From: an uncultured cyanobacterium
Lineage (GTDB): Bacteria > Cyanobacteriota > Cyanobacteriia > PCC-6307 > Cyanobiaceae
Assembly (NCBI GenBank): GCA_903871775.1
Contig: CAIQIA010000026.1
Location: 218,918-282,917, forward strand
DNA: 64,000 nt
Direction of reading: 5' to 3'
Position numbers and translations under genes: made by a program. The first letter of the stretch is position 1, and every line of letters starts with the position of its first letter. The notes under the pieces are model-generated. The model saw only the letters and a program-made list of their open reading frames with translations, did not search any database and was not told the DNA's origin. Below, in pieces: positions 9,436-19,083 of the stretch.

Positions 9436-9464
9436 CAAAAAAAAGGAGGGCCGCAGCCCTCCTT
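9436..9464 (-). terminator. Intercistronic terminator between pstS and pstC
   Basis: On the minus strand an 8-9 bp stem (AAGGAGGG with CCCTCCTT, 9443-9464) is followed by a run of eight T. It lies just after pstS and before pstC. It would end most pstS transcripts and let a fraction read into pstCAB, giving excess binding protein over permease. Confidence 0.85.
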
Positions 9465-9525
9465 CATCCCTTGCTGGGTGGAATGCCGTGCCGGCAGCGC
9501 CTTCAGTCAGGCAGCCGGCGCAGCC

Positions 9526-10512
9526 TCATTTGCCGACCTGCTTGACGGCGGCCAGGGCACGGGCCTGGATGCCGGCAGGCAGGGGAACATAGCCGAGGTT
9601 ATCGGCCTGGTCCTGGGCAGGCTTGCTCAGCATGAAGCTGAAGGTCTTCTGCAGGTCGTCGGTCTTCTCGGCGTTGCCGGATTTGTAGGCCAGCACCCAG
9701 GTGAGGGTCACCAGGGGATAGGCGTTCTTGTCGGTGGGGTTGGTGGTCTCACCGGCGTTGTTGGCGTCGAGCTTGATGTGCGACAGGCCAGCGGCACCGC
9801 TGGCAGCCGTGGGCTTGACGAACTGACCGGCCTTGTTCTGCACGGCGGCAGCCTTGAGGGCGCCCTTCACGAAGGCCTGGTTGACATAACCGATGGACCC
9901 TTCGGAGTTCTGCAGCACCGAGGCAACGCCGTCATTGCCCTTGCCGCCGCTGCCGGTGGGCCACTGGACGCTCTTGCCGGTTCCCACTTTCGTCTTGAAC
10001 TCGTTCGACCAGTCGCTCAGGGCGTTGGTGAAGGCGTAGGTGGTGCCGGACCCGTCAGAGCGATAGGCCACGGAGATGGGGCCTGCAGGGCACTTGAGTT
10101 CCTTCCAGTCCTTGATCTCGCCCATGAAGACGAGGGCGACCTGCTTCTGGGTCAGCTTGAGATCACAGCCGGGCTTGTTGTAGGCCACGGCGATGGAGCC
10201 CCCCACCATGGGGATCTGCACGACGCCCTTGGACACCTTGGCGGCCTCGGCGGGATCGATCGGGTCGTCGGTGGCGCCGAAGTCAACGGTGCCGGCCTGG
10301 AACTGGCGGATGCCGGCGCCGGAACCCACGGCCTGGTAGTTGACCCGGGGGCCCTTCTTGGCCGCGAGGTCAGCGAACCACTTCTGATAGATGGGGGCCG
10401 GGAAGGTGGCGCCGGCGCCGTTCAGCGTGGTCTGGGCGAGGGCAGGGAGCACCGCGGCAGCGCCCAGGCTGGCGAGGAGGCCGAGGGCGACGGCTTTGGA
10501 GACGGGAGGCAT
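9526..10512 (-). CDS. pstS: Phosphate ABC transporter substrate-binding protein PstS
   Basis: 328 residues with a signal peptide (VALGLLASLGAAAVLPALAQ, cleavage near residue 26). The mature start TTLNGAGATFPAPIYQKW is the classic PstS phosphate loop. Further ligand loops are VGSGAGIRQF, FGATDDP and YRSDGSGTTYAF. It heads the minus-strand pstS-pstC-pstA-pstB group and is followed by its own terminator. A CTTAAG stretch near 10555 could belong to a Pho box but is too weak to call. Confidence 0.97.
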   Translation of the reverse strand: MPPVSKAVALGLLASLGAAAVLPALAQTTLNGAGATFPAPIYQKWFADLAAKKGPRVNYQAVGSGAGIRQFQAGTVDFGATDDPIDPAEAAKVSKGVVQIPMVGGSIAVAYNKPGCDLKLTQKQVALVFMGEIKDWKELKCPAGPISVAYRSDGSGTTYAFTNALSDWSNEFKTKVGTGKSVQWPTGSGGKGNDGVASVLQNSEGSIGYVNQAFVKGALKAAAVQNKAGQFVKPTAASGAAGLSHIKLDANNAGETTNPTDKNAYPLVTLTWVLAYKSGNAEKTDDLQKTFSFMLSKPAQDQADNLGYVPLPAGIQARALAAVKQVGK

Positions 10513-10647
10513 GGGAGCCAGGACAAAATGCTCTTCACCCTCCTAGGCATCATTTCTTAAGGGGGCTTTATGACCACCGCACCCGGGGCCCGGGCCAACG
10601 GACCGGCGACCCAGGCCCGGTAAGGTAAGTGCCATTCCTGGGCACCG

Positions 10648-12645
10648 ATGGGGAGGATCGTCGGCATCGATCTGGGCACCACCAACTCGGTGCTGGCCGT
10701 GCTCGAGGCCGGTCGACCGGTGGTGGTGGCCAACGCCGAAGGCCAGCGCACGACCCCGTCGGTGGTGGGCTTCAGCCGCGATCAGGAGTTGCTGGTGGGG
10801 CAGGCAGCCAGGCGCCAGCTCGTGCTCAACCCCCGCAACACCTTTGCCAACCTGAAGCGCCTGATCGGCCGCCTCTGGCAGGACCTGGACGAGGCGAGCC
10901 AGGCCGTGCCCTACACCATCCGCGCCAACGACCTGGACCAGGTGCGGGTGCTCTGCCCGGCCACCGAACGGGAGTATGCCCCTGAAGAGCTGGTGGCCTC
11001 GCTGCTGCGCAAGCTGGTGGACGATGCCGCCGTGTACCTGGGGGAGCCGGTGGAAGCGGCGGTGATCACGGTGCCTGCCTACTTCGACGATGCCCAGCGC
11101 CAGGCCACCCGGGACGCCGGTCGACTCGCCGGCCTGCGGGTCGAACGCATCCTCAACGAGCCCACGGCGGCCGCCCTCGCCTACGGCCTCGATCGCCAGC
11201 GCTCGCAGCTGGTGCTCGTCTTCGACCTCGGCGGTGGGACCTTCGACGTCTCGATCCTGCGCATCGCCAGCGGGGTCTTCGATGTCAAGGCCACCAGCGG
11301 CGACACCCAGCTGGGGGGCAACGACTTCGATCAGCGGATCGTCGACTGGCTCGCCGAGGGCTTCCAGCAGACCCACGGCCTGGACCTGCGCCGGGACCGG
11401 CAGGCACTGCAGCGGCTGCTCGATGCCGCCGAAAAGGCCAAGCAGGAACTTTCGGGCACCCAGCAGACCCTGATCTCGCTGCCGTTCATCGCCACCGGTG
11501 CGGCCGGGCCGCTGCACCTCGAGACCAGCCTCGACCGCAGCACCTTCGAAGGGCTCTGCCCCGACCTGCTGGACCGGCTGCTGCGGCCGGTCCAGGCCGC
11601 CCTGCGCGATGCCGGCCTCGCCCCCGAGGACATCGACGAGGTGGTGATGGTGGGCGGTTCGAGCCGCATGCCGATGGTGCAGCAGCTCGTGCGGACGCTG
11701 GTGCCCCGCGACCCCTGTCAGAGCGTCAACCCGGACGAGGTGGTGGCGATCGGTGCCGCCGTGCAGGCCGGGATTCTCACCGGCGAGCTGCGGGATCTGA
11801 TGCTCAATGACGTCACCCCCCTGTCGGTGGGCCTCGAGACCATCGGCGGCGTGATGAAGGTGATCATTCCCCGCAACACGCCCATCCCCGTCCGCCGTTC
11901 CGACACCTTCAGCACCTCGGAGCCGAACCAGTCGTCGGTGGAGATTCACGTGCTCCAGGGCGAGCGGCAGATGGCCGCCGACAACAAATCCCTGGGCCGC
12001 TTCCGCCTGGCCGGCATCCCGCCGGCGCCCCGGGGGGTGCCCCAGGTGCAGGTGTCCTTCGACGTCGATGCCAACGGCATCCTGCAGGTGTCGGCCATGG
12101 ATCGCACCACCGGCCGCCGGCAGAGCGTCACCGTGCAGGGCAGTTCGAACCTCTCGCAGGACGAGATCGACAAGCTGCTGGCGGAGGCGGCCAGCAAGGC
12201 CGAGGACGACCGCCGCCGCCGGCTGCTGGTGGACCGCCGCAACCGCGCCCAGACCCTGCTGGCCCAGGGGGAGCGGCGGCTGCGGGACGCCTCCCTCGAA
12301 CTTGGCCCCTACGGAGCCGAACGGCAGCAGCGGGCGGTGGAGACCGCCATGGCTGACCTCAGGGACAGCATCGAGGAGGGCGATGACCGGTCGATCGAGC
12401 GCTATGCCGGCCAGCTGGAGGAGGCGCTCTACGGATTGAACCGCCGCCTCAGCGCCGAACGCCGGGGCAACGACGGCAATGGCCCCCTGGGGGCCCCCCT
12501 GCAGGGGCTGCGCAACACCCTGGGAACCCTGCGGGACGAGCTGTTCGCCGAGGATGACTGGGAGGACGACTGGGATCGCCCCGCCGCCCAGGAGCGTGGG
12601 CGCCGCCGGGAGCGGCCTGCCGATGATCCCTGGGGCCGCTTCTGA
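10648..12645 (+). CDS. dnaK: Molecular chaperone DnaK (Hsp70)
   Basis: 665 residues. The ATPase domain carries GIDLGTTNS (residues 5-13), the phosphate loop FDLGGGTFDVS near 191-201 and the adenosine loop VMVGGSSRMP near 335. The interdomain linker and substrate-binding start are seen in LNDVTPLSVGLET. The C-terminus is acidic then basic (AEDDWEDDWDRP, PADDPWGRF) and lacks the EEVD-like tail, as in the accessory cyanobacterial DnaKs (DnaK1/DnaK3). A DnaJ gene follows 8 bp later, so the pair probably acts together. Which cyanobacterial paralogue this is cannot be fixed here. Confidence 0.95.
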   Translation: MGRIVGIDLGTTNSVLAVLEAGRPVVVANAEGQRTTPSVVGFSRDQELLVGQAARRQLVLNPRNTFANLKRLIGRLWQDLDEASQAVPYTIRANDLDQVRVLCPATEREYAPEELVASLLRKLVDDAAVYLGEPVEAAVITVPAYFDDAQRQATRDAGRLAGLRVERILNEPTAAALAYGLDRQRSQLVLVFDLGGGTFDVSILRIASGVFDVKATSGDTQLGGNDFDQRIVDWLAEGFQQTHGLDLRRDRQALQRLLDAAEKAKQELSGTQQTLISLPFIATGAAGPLHLETSLDRSTFEGLCPDLLDRLLRPVQAALRDAGLAPEDIDEVVMVGGSSRMPMVQQLVRTLVPRDPCQSVNPDEVVAIGAAVQAGILTGELRDLMLNDVTPLSVGLETIGGVMKVIIPRNTPIPVRRSDTFSTSEPNQSSVEIHVLQGERQMAADNKSLGRFRLAGIPPAPRGVPQVQVSFDVDANGILQVSAMDRTTGRRQSVTVQGSSNLSQDEIDKLLAEAASKAEDDRRRRLLVDRRNRAQTLLAQGERRLRDASLELGPYGAERQQRAVETAMADLRDSIEEGDDRSIERYAGQLEEALYGLNRRLSAERRGNDGNGPLGAPLQGLRNTLGTLRDELFAEDDWEDDWDRPAAQERGRRRERPADDPWGRF

Positions 12646-12653
12646 CCGTTCCC

Positions 12654-13562
12654 ATGGCCCCCACCTCCCTGGCGGATCACTGGGCTGCCCTGGGGCTTGA
12701 GCCCGGGGCTGACGCCGAAACGCTCAAACAGGCCTTCCGGCGGCAGGCCCGTCGCTGGCATCCCGACCTCAACGGCAACGACCCCGTGGCCGAGGAGCGG
12801 TTCAAGCGCATCAACGAGGCCTATGCCGTGCTGTCGGATCCGCGGCGGCGGCAGGCCTGGGAAGCGGGCGATGGGCGACGGGACTCGGATGACGATCCGT
12901 TCGCCAGCGGATTCCCCAGCTTTGAGACCTACCTCGACCAGCTGCTCGGCCGGCGGACGCCCGAGGAACGGAGCTCGCCGCAGGAACGGCCTGCCCCGGA
13001 TGAACGGCCGACCACCACCGCTGCGGCGCCGCCACCGGTGTCCCGTGCCGGTGACCGGGAGACCCTGGTGCGGCTGACGCCCCAGCAGGCCCTGGAGGGC
13101 ACCGTCGTGACCCTGACCCTGGCGGATGGCCTGCAGGTGGAGGTGCCCACGCCGCCCGGCTGCGGGGATGGCTGGCGGCTGCGGCTCGAAGGGGTGGCCC
13201 CCGGGGGCCACGACCATTTTTTGCAGGTGGAGGTGCGGACAGACGACGGGTTGCGCATCGACGGTCTGCGGGTTCTCTACCGGCTGGATGTGGCTGCGCC
13301 GGCGGCGGCCCTGGGGTGCCAGGCCGTGGTGCCGACCCTGGCCGGACCGGTGCGGCTGCGGATTCCACCCGGGACCTCGAGCGGCCGGCTGCTGCGCCTG
13401 CGGGGCCGGGGCCTCGAGCGGGACGGCCAGCGGGGCGACCAGATCGTGGAGGTGAGGCTGACGCTGCCCGAGCGGCTGAGCGACGCCGAAGAAGCCCTCT
13501 ACCGCCGCCTGCTGGACCTGGCGGACGGTGACACAATGCCCCTATCCGAGGATCTGAGGTGA
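12654..13562 (+). CDS. DnaJ-type co-chaperone (type II, no zinc finger)
   Basis: 302 residues. The N-terminal J domain holds the HPD motif (RRWHPDLNGND, near residue 40) and EAYAVLSDPRRR. A low-complexity Glu/Pro/Arg linker follows at about 98-130, then two beta-rich C-terminal domains with LEGTVVTLTLADG and IPPGTSSGRLLRLRGRG typical of CbpA/DnaJ proteins. The Cys-rich zinc-finger domain is absent. It follows dnaK closely and its stop overlaps the next GTG start, so all three genes are likely one operon. Confidence 0.93.
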   Translation: MAPTSLADHWAALGLEPGADAETLKQAFRRQARRWHPDLNGNDPVAEERFKRINEAYAVLSDPRRRQAWEAGDGRRDSDDDPFASGFPSFETYLDQLLGRRTPEERSSPQERPAPDERPTTTAAAPPPVSRAGDRETLVRLTPQQALEGTVVTLTLADGLQVEVPTPPGCGDGWRLRLEGVAPGGHDHFLQVEVRTDDGLRIDGLRVLYRLDVAAPAAALGCQAVVPTLAGPVRLRIPPGTSSGRLLRLRGRGLERDGQRGDQIVEVRLTLPERLSDAEEALYRRLLDLADGDTMPLSEDLR

Positions 13563-13978
13563 GCGAACGGGTTCACGTGCTGCTCTTCGATGCCGGCACC
13601 GACAGTGAAGGGATCCATTCCCTTGAGCTCTCGGGCCACACCGTGGTGCTGCTGTTCGAGGACGAGGACGACGCCCTTCGCTACGCCGGCCTGCTCGAAG
13701 CCCAGGACTTTCCGGCGGCCACGGTGGAGGCGATCACCAGAGACGAGATGGAGACCTTCTGCGCCTCGGCCGGCTATGAGGCCCGACTCGTGCCGGCGGG
13801 GTTCGTGCCCGGCACCGCCGAGGAGCGGCTCCTGCTGGCGCCCCCGGAGCGCAACCTCGACCTGAGCCACTGGAAGGAGCAGGACGAACCCTCCGTCGCC
13901 AGAGACGGGGACGGGGATGAGGAGAGCCTCGATCCACAGCTGGAAGCATTCCGCCGTTCGCTGGAGGGCCTGCTGTGA
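13559..13978 (+). CDS. DUF3110 domain-containing protein
   Basis: 139 residues, starting at a GTG that overlaps the dnaJ stop. The DUF3110 core, found mainly in cyanobacteria and plastids, is visible as VHVLLFDAGTDSEGIHSLEL, LLFEDEDDALRYAGLLEAQDFP and an ERLLLAPPERNLD segment before a Trp. The last 40 residues are acidic and unstructured. Its function is unknown. Its position in the dnaK-dnaJ operon hints at a link to protein quality control but does not prove it. Confidence 0.85.
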   Translation: MSERVHVLLFDAGTDSEGIHSLELSGHTVVLLFEDEDDALRYAGLLEAQDFPAATVEAITRDEMETFCASAGYEARLVPAGFVPGTAEERLLLAPPERNLDLSHWKEQDEPSVARDGDGDEESLDPQLEAFRRSLEGLL

Positions 13979-14904
13979 GCAACACCGACCGGGGCCATCT
14001 GCTCACCGAACAGGCCAATCCGGCCAGCGAGGCGCTGGATCAGCTGCCCACCCTCGAGCTGGTGGAACTCTTCGCTGCCGAAGATCGCCGTCCCCAGGAG
14101 GCGGTGGCGGCCGCCGCCACCGACCTCGCCAGAGCCGTCGATGCCATCGCCGAGCGGTTGCGGCGGGGGGGGCGCCTGTTCTACCTGGGGGCCGGCACGT
14201 CGGGGCGCCTGGGGGTCCTCGACGCCGCCGAATGCCCGCCCACCTTCTGCAGCGATCCGAACCTGGTGCAGGGGGTGCTGGCCGGTGGGGCCGCGGCCCT
14301 GCTGCGCAGCTCCGAAGGGCTCGAGGATCTGCACGACGCCGGCCGCGATGACCTGCAGGCCCGGGGTTTCGGCGCCGCCGATGCCCTGGTGGGCATCGCC
14401 GCCGGGGGCACCACCCCCTACGTGCTTGGCGGCCTCGGCCATGCCTGCTCCCTCGGGGCCCTGGCCGTGGCCATGGCCTGCGTGCCCGCCAGCCAGGCGC
14501 CGATGCCCTGTGACATCGACATCCGCCTGCTGACGGGCCCCGAACTGCTCACCGGATCGACCCGCCTCAAGGCCGGCACGGCCACCAAGATGGCGCTCAA
14601 CATCCTCAGCACCGGCGTGATGGTGCGGCTGGGCAAGGTGCACGGCAACCGCATGGTCGATGTGGCCGTCACCAACACCAAGCTCGAGGACCGGGCCCTG
14701 CGCATCCTGCGGGACCTGGCCGGGGTCAGCCGCGCCGATGGTGGTGCGCTGCTCCAGCAGGCCGGTGGGTCGGTCAAGCTGGCCCTGCTGATGGCCGCCG
14801 GTGGTCTCCCGGCCGAGGCGGCTGCCGCCGGGCTGCAGGCCGCCGGCGGCGACCTGCGCCAGGCCCTTGCCGCGGCCGGTGCTCAGCTGCAGGGGCCCCA
14901 GTAG
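13975..14904 (+). CDS. murQ: N-acetylmuramic acid 6-phosphate etherase
   Basis: 309 residues with a SIS domain. The MurQ signature YLGAGTSGRLGVLDAAECPPTF is at about residues 70-91, with GIAAGGTTPYV near 140 and STRLKAGTATKMALN near 198. The enzyme cleaves the lactyl ether of MurNAc-6-phosphate during cell-wall recycling. The start is a GTG overlapping the DUF3110 stop. Its 3' end overlaps the convergent mtnP by 22 bp. A cell-wall amidase lies 7 kb away but is not linked. Confidence 0.95.
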   Translation: MSNTDRGHLLTEQANPASEALDQLPTLELVELFAAEDRRPQEAVAAAATDLARAVDAIAERLRRGGRLFYLGAGTSGRLGVLDAAECPPTFCSDPNLVQGVLAGGAAALLRSSEGLEDLHDAGRDDLQARGFGAADALVGIAAGGTTPYVLGGLGHACSLGALAVAMACVPASQAPMPCDIDIRLLTGPELLTGSTRLKAGTATKMALNILSTGVMVRLGKVHGNRMVDVAVTNTKLEDRALRILRDLAGVSRADGGALLQQAGGSVKLALLMAAGGLPAEAAAAGLQAAGGDLRQALAAAGAQLQGPQ

Positions 14905-15797
14905 GGGCGGGTGAACAGATCGAGGCGCCGGCGGGTGGCGGCAGGCACCTGATCGGGGGCGGTCATCAGGGCCGTCGCCAGGGCCCCGTGGGCGGGCGAC
15001 AGGGGCCGTTGATCGTTGAGCGCCTCCACCGCCCGGGCCACCACCCCCTGGGCCGTGCGCGCGTTGGCGTGCAGGTTGGCGATCACCATCTCCACGGTGA
15101 CGGCGTCGTGGTCGGCGTGCCAGCAGTCGTAGTCGGTGACCATCGCCAGGGTGGCGTAGGCGATCTCGGCCTCGCGGGCGAGGCGGGCTTCGGTGTGGTT
15201 GGTCATGCCGATGACGCTGCAACCCCAGCGGCGGTACAGCTCTGACTCGGCCCGGGTGGAGAAGGCCGGGCCCTCCATGCACAGGTAGGTGCCGCCCCGG
15301 TGCAGGTGGCGGTCGGCGGGCAGCTCGGCGATGGCGGCATCGGCCAGCACGGTCGAGACCACGGGGCAGAGGGGGTCCCCGAAGGCCACATGGGCGACGG
15401 CCCCCTCGCCGAAGAACGAGGCCGGCCGCCCCTGGGTGCGGTCGATGAACTGATCCGGCACCACCAGGTCCAGGGGGCGCAGGTCCTCCTGCAGGGAACC
15501 CACCGCCGAGCAGGAGAGGATCCAGCGCACCCCAAGGGAGCGCAGGGCCCAGATGTTGGCCCTGTAGGGAACCTCCGAGGGCAGAAAGGTGTGGTGGCGA
15601 CCATGGCGGGCCAGAAAGACCACTGTCGCGTCACCGAGGCGGCCCCGTCGCAGCCGGTCCGAGGGGGCGCCCCAGGGGGTCTCGACGACCACCTCTTCGA
15701 CGTCGCGCAGGCCCTCCATCGCATAGAGGCCGCTGCCGCCGAGCACACCGATGCAGGCGGAGGCGAGATCAGCCGGGGGTTGGAGGTCGGAGGCCAT
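14883..15797 (-). CDS. mtnP: S-methyl-5'-thioadenosine phosphorylase
   Basis: 304 residues of the PNP/UDP phosphorylase fold. The N-terminal phosphate loop reads [15 protein letters not shown], then [23 protein letters not shown]. The substrate segment [20 protein letters not shown] and [29 protein letters not shown] are diagnostic for MTAP. It releases adenine and 5-methylthioribose-1-phosphate from the polyamine by-product MTA. The start MASDLQ at 15797 was chosen, as upstream codons run into the divergent cyclophilin gene. Confidence 0.94.
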   Translation of the reverse strand: MASDLQPPADLASACIGVLGGSGLYAMEGLRDVEEVVVETPWGAPSDRLRRGRLGDATVVFLARHGRHHTFLPSEVPYRANIWALRSLGVRWILSCSAVGSLQEDLRPLDLVVPDQFIDRTQGRPASFFGEGAVAHVAFGDPLCPVVSTVLADAAIAELPADRHLHRGGTYLCMEGPAFSTRAESELYRRWGCSVIGMTNHTEARLAREAEIAYATLAMVTDYDCWHADHDAVTVEMVIANLHANARTAQGVVARAVEALNDQRPLSPAHGALATALMTAPDQVPAATRRRLDLFTRPYWGPCS

Positions 15798-15839
15798 CGC
15801 TGTGCCAGGGTTCAGAGGCACCACTCTGCCCCCGCCCTG

Positions 15840-16283
15840 ATGACCCGAGCCGTGATGGACACCGATGCCGGCCAGCTGGTGATCGAGCTGTTCGACGCCG
15901 ACGCCCCCGCCACGGTGGCCAACTTCGTGAAGCTGGCCCGGGAAGGCTTCTATGACGGGCTGGCGTTCCACCGCGTGATCGAGGGCTTCATGGCCCAGGG
16001 GGGATGCCCCAACACCCGCGAGGGCTCCCGCGGCATGGCCGGCACCGGTGGGCCCGGTTACACCATCAAGTGCGAGATCAACCCGCGCCTCCACGAGGCC
16101 GGCACCCTCTCGATGGCCCACGCCGGACCCAACACCGGCGGCAGTCAGTTCTTCCTCTGCCACGACGCCCAACCCCACCTCGATGGTGTCCACACCGTCT
16201 TCGGCAGGACCGCCGACCTGCCGGTGGTGATGGCGATCGTCAAGGGCACGCGGATCAACAGCGTCACGATCGAGGAGAGCTGA
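15840..16283 (+). CDS. Peptidyl-prolyl cis-trans isomerase, cyclophilin type
   Basis: 147 residues forming a compact cyclophilin without a signal peptide, so probably cytosolic. The catalytic region [13 protein letters not shown] carries the conserved Arg, followed by [12 protein letters not shown], the substrate-binding segment [18 protein letters not shown] and [10 protein letters not shown]. It starts 43 bp from the divergent mtnP and overlaps the 3' end of the convergent ribBA by 20 bp. Confidence 0.95.
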   Translation: MTRAVMDTDAGQLVIELFDADAPATVANFVKLAREGFYDGLAFHRVIEGFMAQGGCPNTREGSRGMAGTGGPGYTIKCEINPRLHEAGTLSMAHAGPNTGGSQFFLCHDAQPHLDGVHTVFGRTADLPVVMAIVKGTRINSVTIEES

Positions 16284-17922
16284 GCCAGCAGCGCAGCACG
16301 CTGCCGACGGGCCCCTGGTCACCCCCGTCGGCAAGGGAGGCCAGCTGCCCTTCCCAGACAGGCAGCTGCGCCGGGGGATGGTCGCTGCGCTGGCGGTCGG
16401 GGGCCAGCAGCAACTGCAGGCGGCGGGTGTCGGTCCGCCGGGCCAGACCGGCCAGCAACGCCAGGCTGCCCCGCTCGAGGGTCTCCTGGTCGTCGGCGCT
16501 GGCCACCATCGCCAGACCGGGCCCCCCCAGCACCGCCAGCACCCGGTTGTGGCGCTCGGGTTCGAGGCTCAGCCCGAAACCGATGGCGGCCGCCTCCAGA
16601 CCCCGCCGCAGCTCGTGGAGGGCCGCCGCCGGGGGGGGCACGGCCCCTTCCCAGGCGATCACCGCGGTGGGCCCCTGGAGCAGGTGCCCCAGGCGGGTGG
16701 CCTTGGTGGAGAGATAAGCGGCGTTGTGCTCCCCCGGATCCATCACCAGGGGCACCCGGTCGACGACCTCCAGGCCGTAGCCCCCGAGGCCGGCGATCTT
16801 GCGGGGGTTGTTGGTGATCAGCCGCAGCCGGTGCACCCCCAGATCACTGAGGATCTGCGCCCCGACGCCGTAGTTGCGGAGGTCAGCGGCGAATCCGAGC
16901 CGCTCGTTGGCCTCCACCGTGTCGAGGCCCTGGTCCTGGAGGCCGTAGGCCTTGAGCTTGTTGAGCAGACCGATGCCGCGGCCCTCCTGGCGCAGGTAGA
17001 CCACCACCCCACAGCCCTCGGCCTCGATCATCCGCAGGGCGGCCTCGAGCTGCGGACGGCAGTCGCAACGCAGGGAGCCGAAGGCATCGCCCGTGAGGCA
17101 TTCGGAATGGACCCGCACCATCACCGGTTCGCCGGGGGGCCGGGGCAGCCCCTTGACGAGGGCCACGTGTTCCGTGCCGTCAAGGGTGTTGCGATAGCCG
17201 ATGGCCTCGAAGCTGCCGAAGAGACTCGGCAGGGTCGCCCGCGCCTCACGGACCACGAACCGCTCGTTGTCGAGGCGATAGCGGATCAGATCAGCGATGC
17301 TGATCAGACAGAGGCCATGGCGATCGGCGTAGGTGCGCAGCTGCGGCAACCGGGCCATGGAGCCGTCGGCGTTCTGGATCTCGCAGATCACCCCGGCGGG
17401 GTTGAGGCCGGCCAGACGGGCCAGATCGACGGCGGCCTCGGTGTGGCCGGCCCGCTTGAGCACGCCCCCCTCGCGGGCCCGCAGGGGAAAGATGTGCCCG
17501 GGCCGCCGCAGATCATCCGGGCGGGTGGCCGGATGCAGAGCCACCTGGATCGTGCGGGCCCGGTCCTCGGCCGAGATGCCGCTGCCGACACCGTGTTCTG
17601 GACCGGCATCGATGCTCACGGTGAAGGCCGTCTGGTTGTGGTCGGTGTTCTGGTCGACCATCAGCGGCAGCTGGAGGGCATCGAGCCGCTCCCCCTCGAG
17701 GGCCAGGCAGATCAGCCCCCGGGCCTCGGTGGCCATGACATTGATCTGATGGGGGGTGGCGAACTGGGCGGCGCAGATCAGGTCGCCTTCGTTCTCCCGG
17801 TTCTCGTCATCGACGACGACGACACAGGCGCCGTCACGGATGGCCGCCAGCGCCCGCTCGATCGAATCGAAGGCCGTCGTGCCGACCCGCTCCTCCAGGC
17901 TCATGGCACACAGGGCAAACAT
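16264..17922 (-). CDS. ribBA: Bifunctional DHBP synthase / GTP cyclohydrolase II
   Basis: 552 residues. The N-terminal RibB domain (about 15-215) has [13 protein letters not shown] and [17 protein letters not shown]. The RibA domain (about 220-410) has the zinc ligands in [17 protein letters not shown] and the catalytic [17 protein letters not shown] segment. Both first committed steps of riboflavin synthesis are therefore in one chain. A C-terminal extension of about 140 residues goes beyond the usual end of RibBA and shows no motif I recognise. An alternative start is MSLEER seven codons later. Confidence 0.95.
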   Translation of the reverse strand: MFALCAMSLEERVGTTAFDSIERALAAIRDGACVVVVDDENRENEGDLICAAQFATPHQINVMATEARGLICLALEGERLDALQLPLMVDQNTDHNQTAFTVSIDAGPEHGVGSGISAEDRARTIQVALHPATRPDDLRRPGHIFPLRAREGGVLKRAGHTEAAVDLARLAGLNPAGVICEIQNADGSMARLPQLRTYADRHGLCLISIADLIRYRLDNERFVVREARATLPSLFGSFEAIGYRNTLDGTEHVALVKGLPRPPGEPVMVRVHSECLTGDAFGSLRCDCRPQLEAALRMIEAEGCGVVVYLRQEGRGIGLLNKLKAYGLQDQGLDTVEANERLGFAADLRNYGVGAQILSDLGVHRLRLITNNPRKIAGLGGYGLEVVDRVPLVMDPGEHNAAYLSTKATRLGHLLQGPTAVIAWEGAVPPPAAALHELRRGLEAAAIGFGLSLEPERHNRVLAVLGGPGLAMVASADDQETLERGSLALLAGLARRTDTRRLQLLLAPDRQRSDHPPAQLPVWEGQLASLADGGDQGPVGSVLRCWLSSPRS

Positions 17923-18003
17923 CGGTTATAGGTCCAGCCCCCCCGGGGGCCGTCGGTGTCGGCCCCCCGCATCCCTAAAGTCCGGGACCCATCCGCCCCT
18001 GGC

Positions 18004-19083
18004 ATGGCCGGTGCTTCCCCATCCCCCCAGCGCGTGGCCGTCATCGGCGCCAGCGGCTACGGGGGACTGCAGATCCTGCGCCTGCTGCAGGACCACCCCG
18101 GCTTCAGGGTGACCTTTCTCGGGGGCAGCGGCAGCGTCGGCCAGCACTGGAACGACCGTGCCCCGTTTCTGCCGTTGCCCGGCAACCCGGCGATCGAGGA
18201 GCCCAGCCCCGAGGCCATCGCCGCCGCCGCCGACGTGGCGGTGCTGAGCCTGCCCAACGGCCTGGCCAGCGGCCTGGCGCCGGCGCTGCTGCGGGCCGGC
18301 GTGCGGGTGGTCGACCTTTCGGCCGACTACCGCTTCCCGACCGTGGCCCAGTGGGCCGCCACCTACACGGGCGAAGCCGAACGGCATCCGCGCCACGACG
18401 ACGATCTCTGCGCCGAAGCCGTCTACGGCCTGGTGGAGTGGGCCGGTGACCGGCTGGCGTCGGCACGGCTGGTGGGGGCGCCGGGATGCTTCCCCACCGC
18501 CAGCCTGCTGGCCCTCATGCCGCTGCTGCAGCAGGGGCTGATCGAAGGCGAGGGGATCGTCATCGACGCCAAGACCGGCACCTCCGGCGGTGGCCGTGCC
18601 GCCAAGGAACATCTGCTGCTGGCCGAGGCCGACGGCGGCGTGGCTCCCTACGGCGTGGTGGGGCACCGCCACACGGCCGAGATCGAGCTGCAGGCCAGCA
18701 AGGCGGCGGGCCGGGCCATCCAGCTGCAGTTCACCCCCCACCTGCTGCCGATGGTGCGGGGCATCCTGGCCACCGTCTACGGCCGGCTGCGGGATCCAGG
18801 ACTGACCGCCGAAGACCTCACGACCCTGTTCCAGGTGACCTACCGCGACCACCCCTGCGTCGCCGTGCTGCCGGTGGGCACCTACCCCTCGACGAAGTGG
18901 GTGCGGCAGACCAACCGGGCGCTGCTGTCGGTGGCGGTCGACAAGCGCACCAGCCAGGTGGTGGTGATGAGTGCGATCGACAACCTGCTGAAGGGCCAGG
19001 CGGGCCAGGCGGTGCAATGCCTCAACGTCATGACCGGCCAGCGGCCGGAGACAGGACTGCCGCTGCTCCCCTTCTATCCCTGA
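18004..19083 (+). CDS. argC: N-acetyl-gamma-glutamyl-phosphate reductase
   Basis: 359 residues. The NADP-binding Rossmann start is VAVIGASGYGGLQILRLL and the catalytic cysteine is in GAPGCFPTASLLAL near residue 162. KTGTSGGGRAAKEHLLLAE and the dehydrogenase-type VGHRHTAEIEL (catalytic His) complete the family pattern. It catalyses the third step of arginine synthesis. The ATG at 18004 (MAGASPSPQRV) places the Rossmann start correctly. Its end overlaps the convergent purN by 10 bp. Confidence 0.95.
   Translation: MAGASPSPQRVAVIGASGYGGLQILRLLQDHPGFRVTFLGGSGSVGQHWNDRAPFLPLPGNPAIEEPSPEAIAAAADVAVLSLPNGLASGLAPALLRAGVRVVDLSADYRFPTVAQWAATYTGEAERHPRHDDDLCAEAVYGLVEWAGDRLASARLVGAPGCFPTASLLALMPLLQQGLIEGEGIVIDAKTGTSGGGRAAKEHLLLAEADGGVAPYGVVGHRHTAEIELQASKAAGRAIQLQFTPHLLPMVRGILATVYGRLRDPGLTAEDLTTLFQVTYRDHPCVAVLPVGTYPSTKWVRQTNRALLSVAVDKRTSQVVVMSAIDNLLKGQAGQAVQCLNVMTGQRPETGLPLLPFYP

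Noticed and set aside
10540..10575. Pho box upstream of pstS
   Set aside because: CTTAAG is present but the second 8-bp repeat with 3-bp spacing is not convincing.
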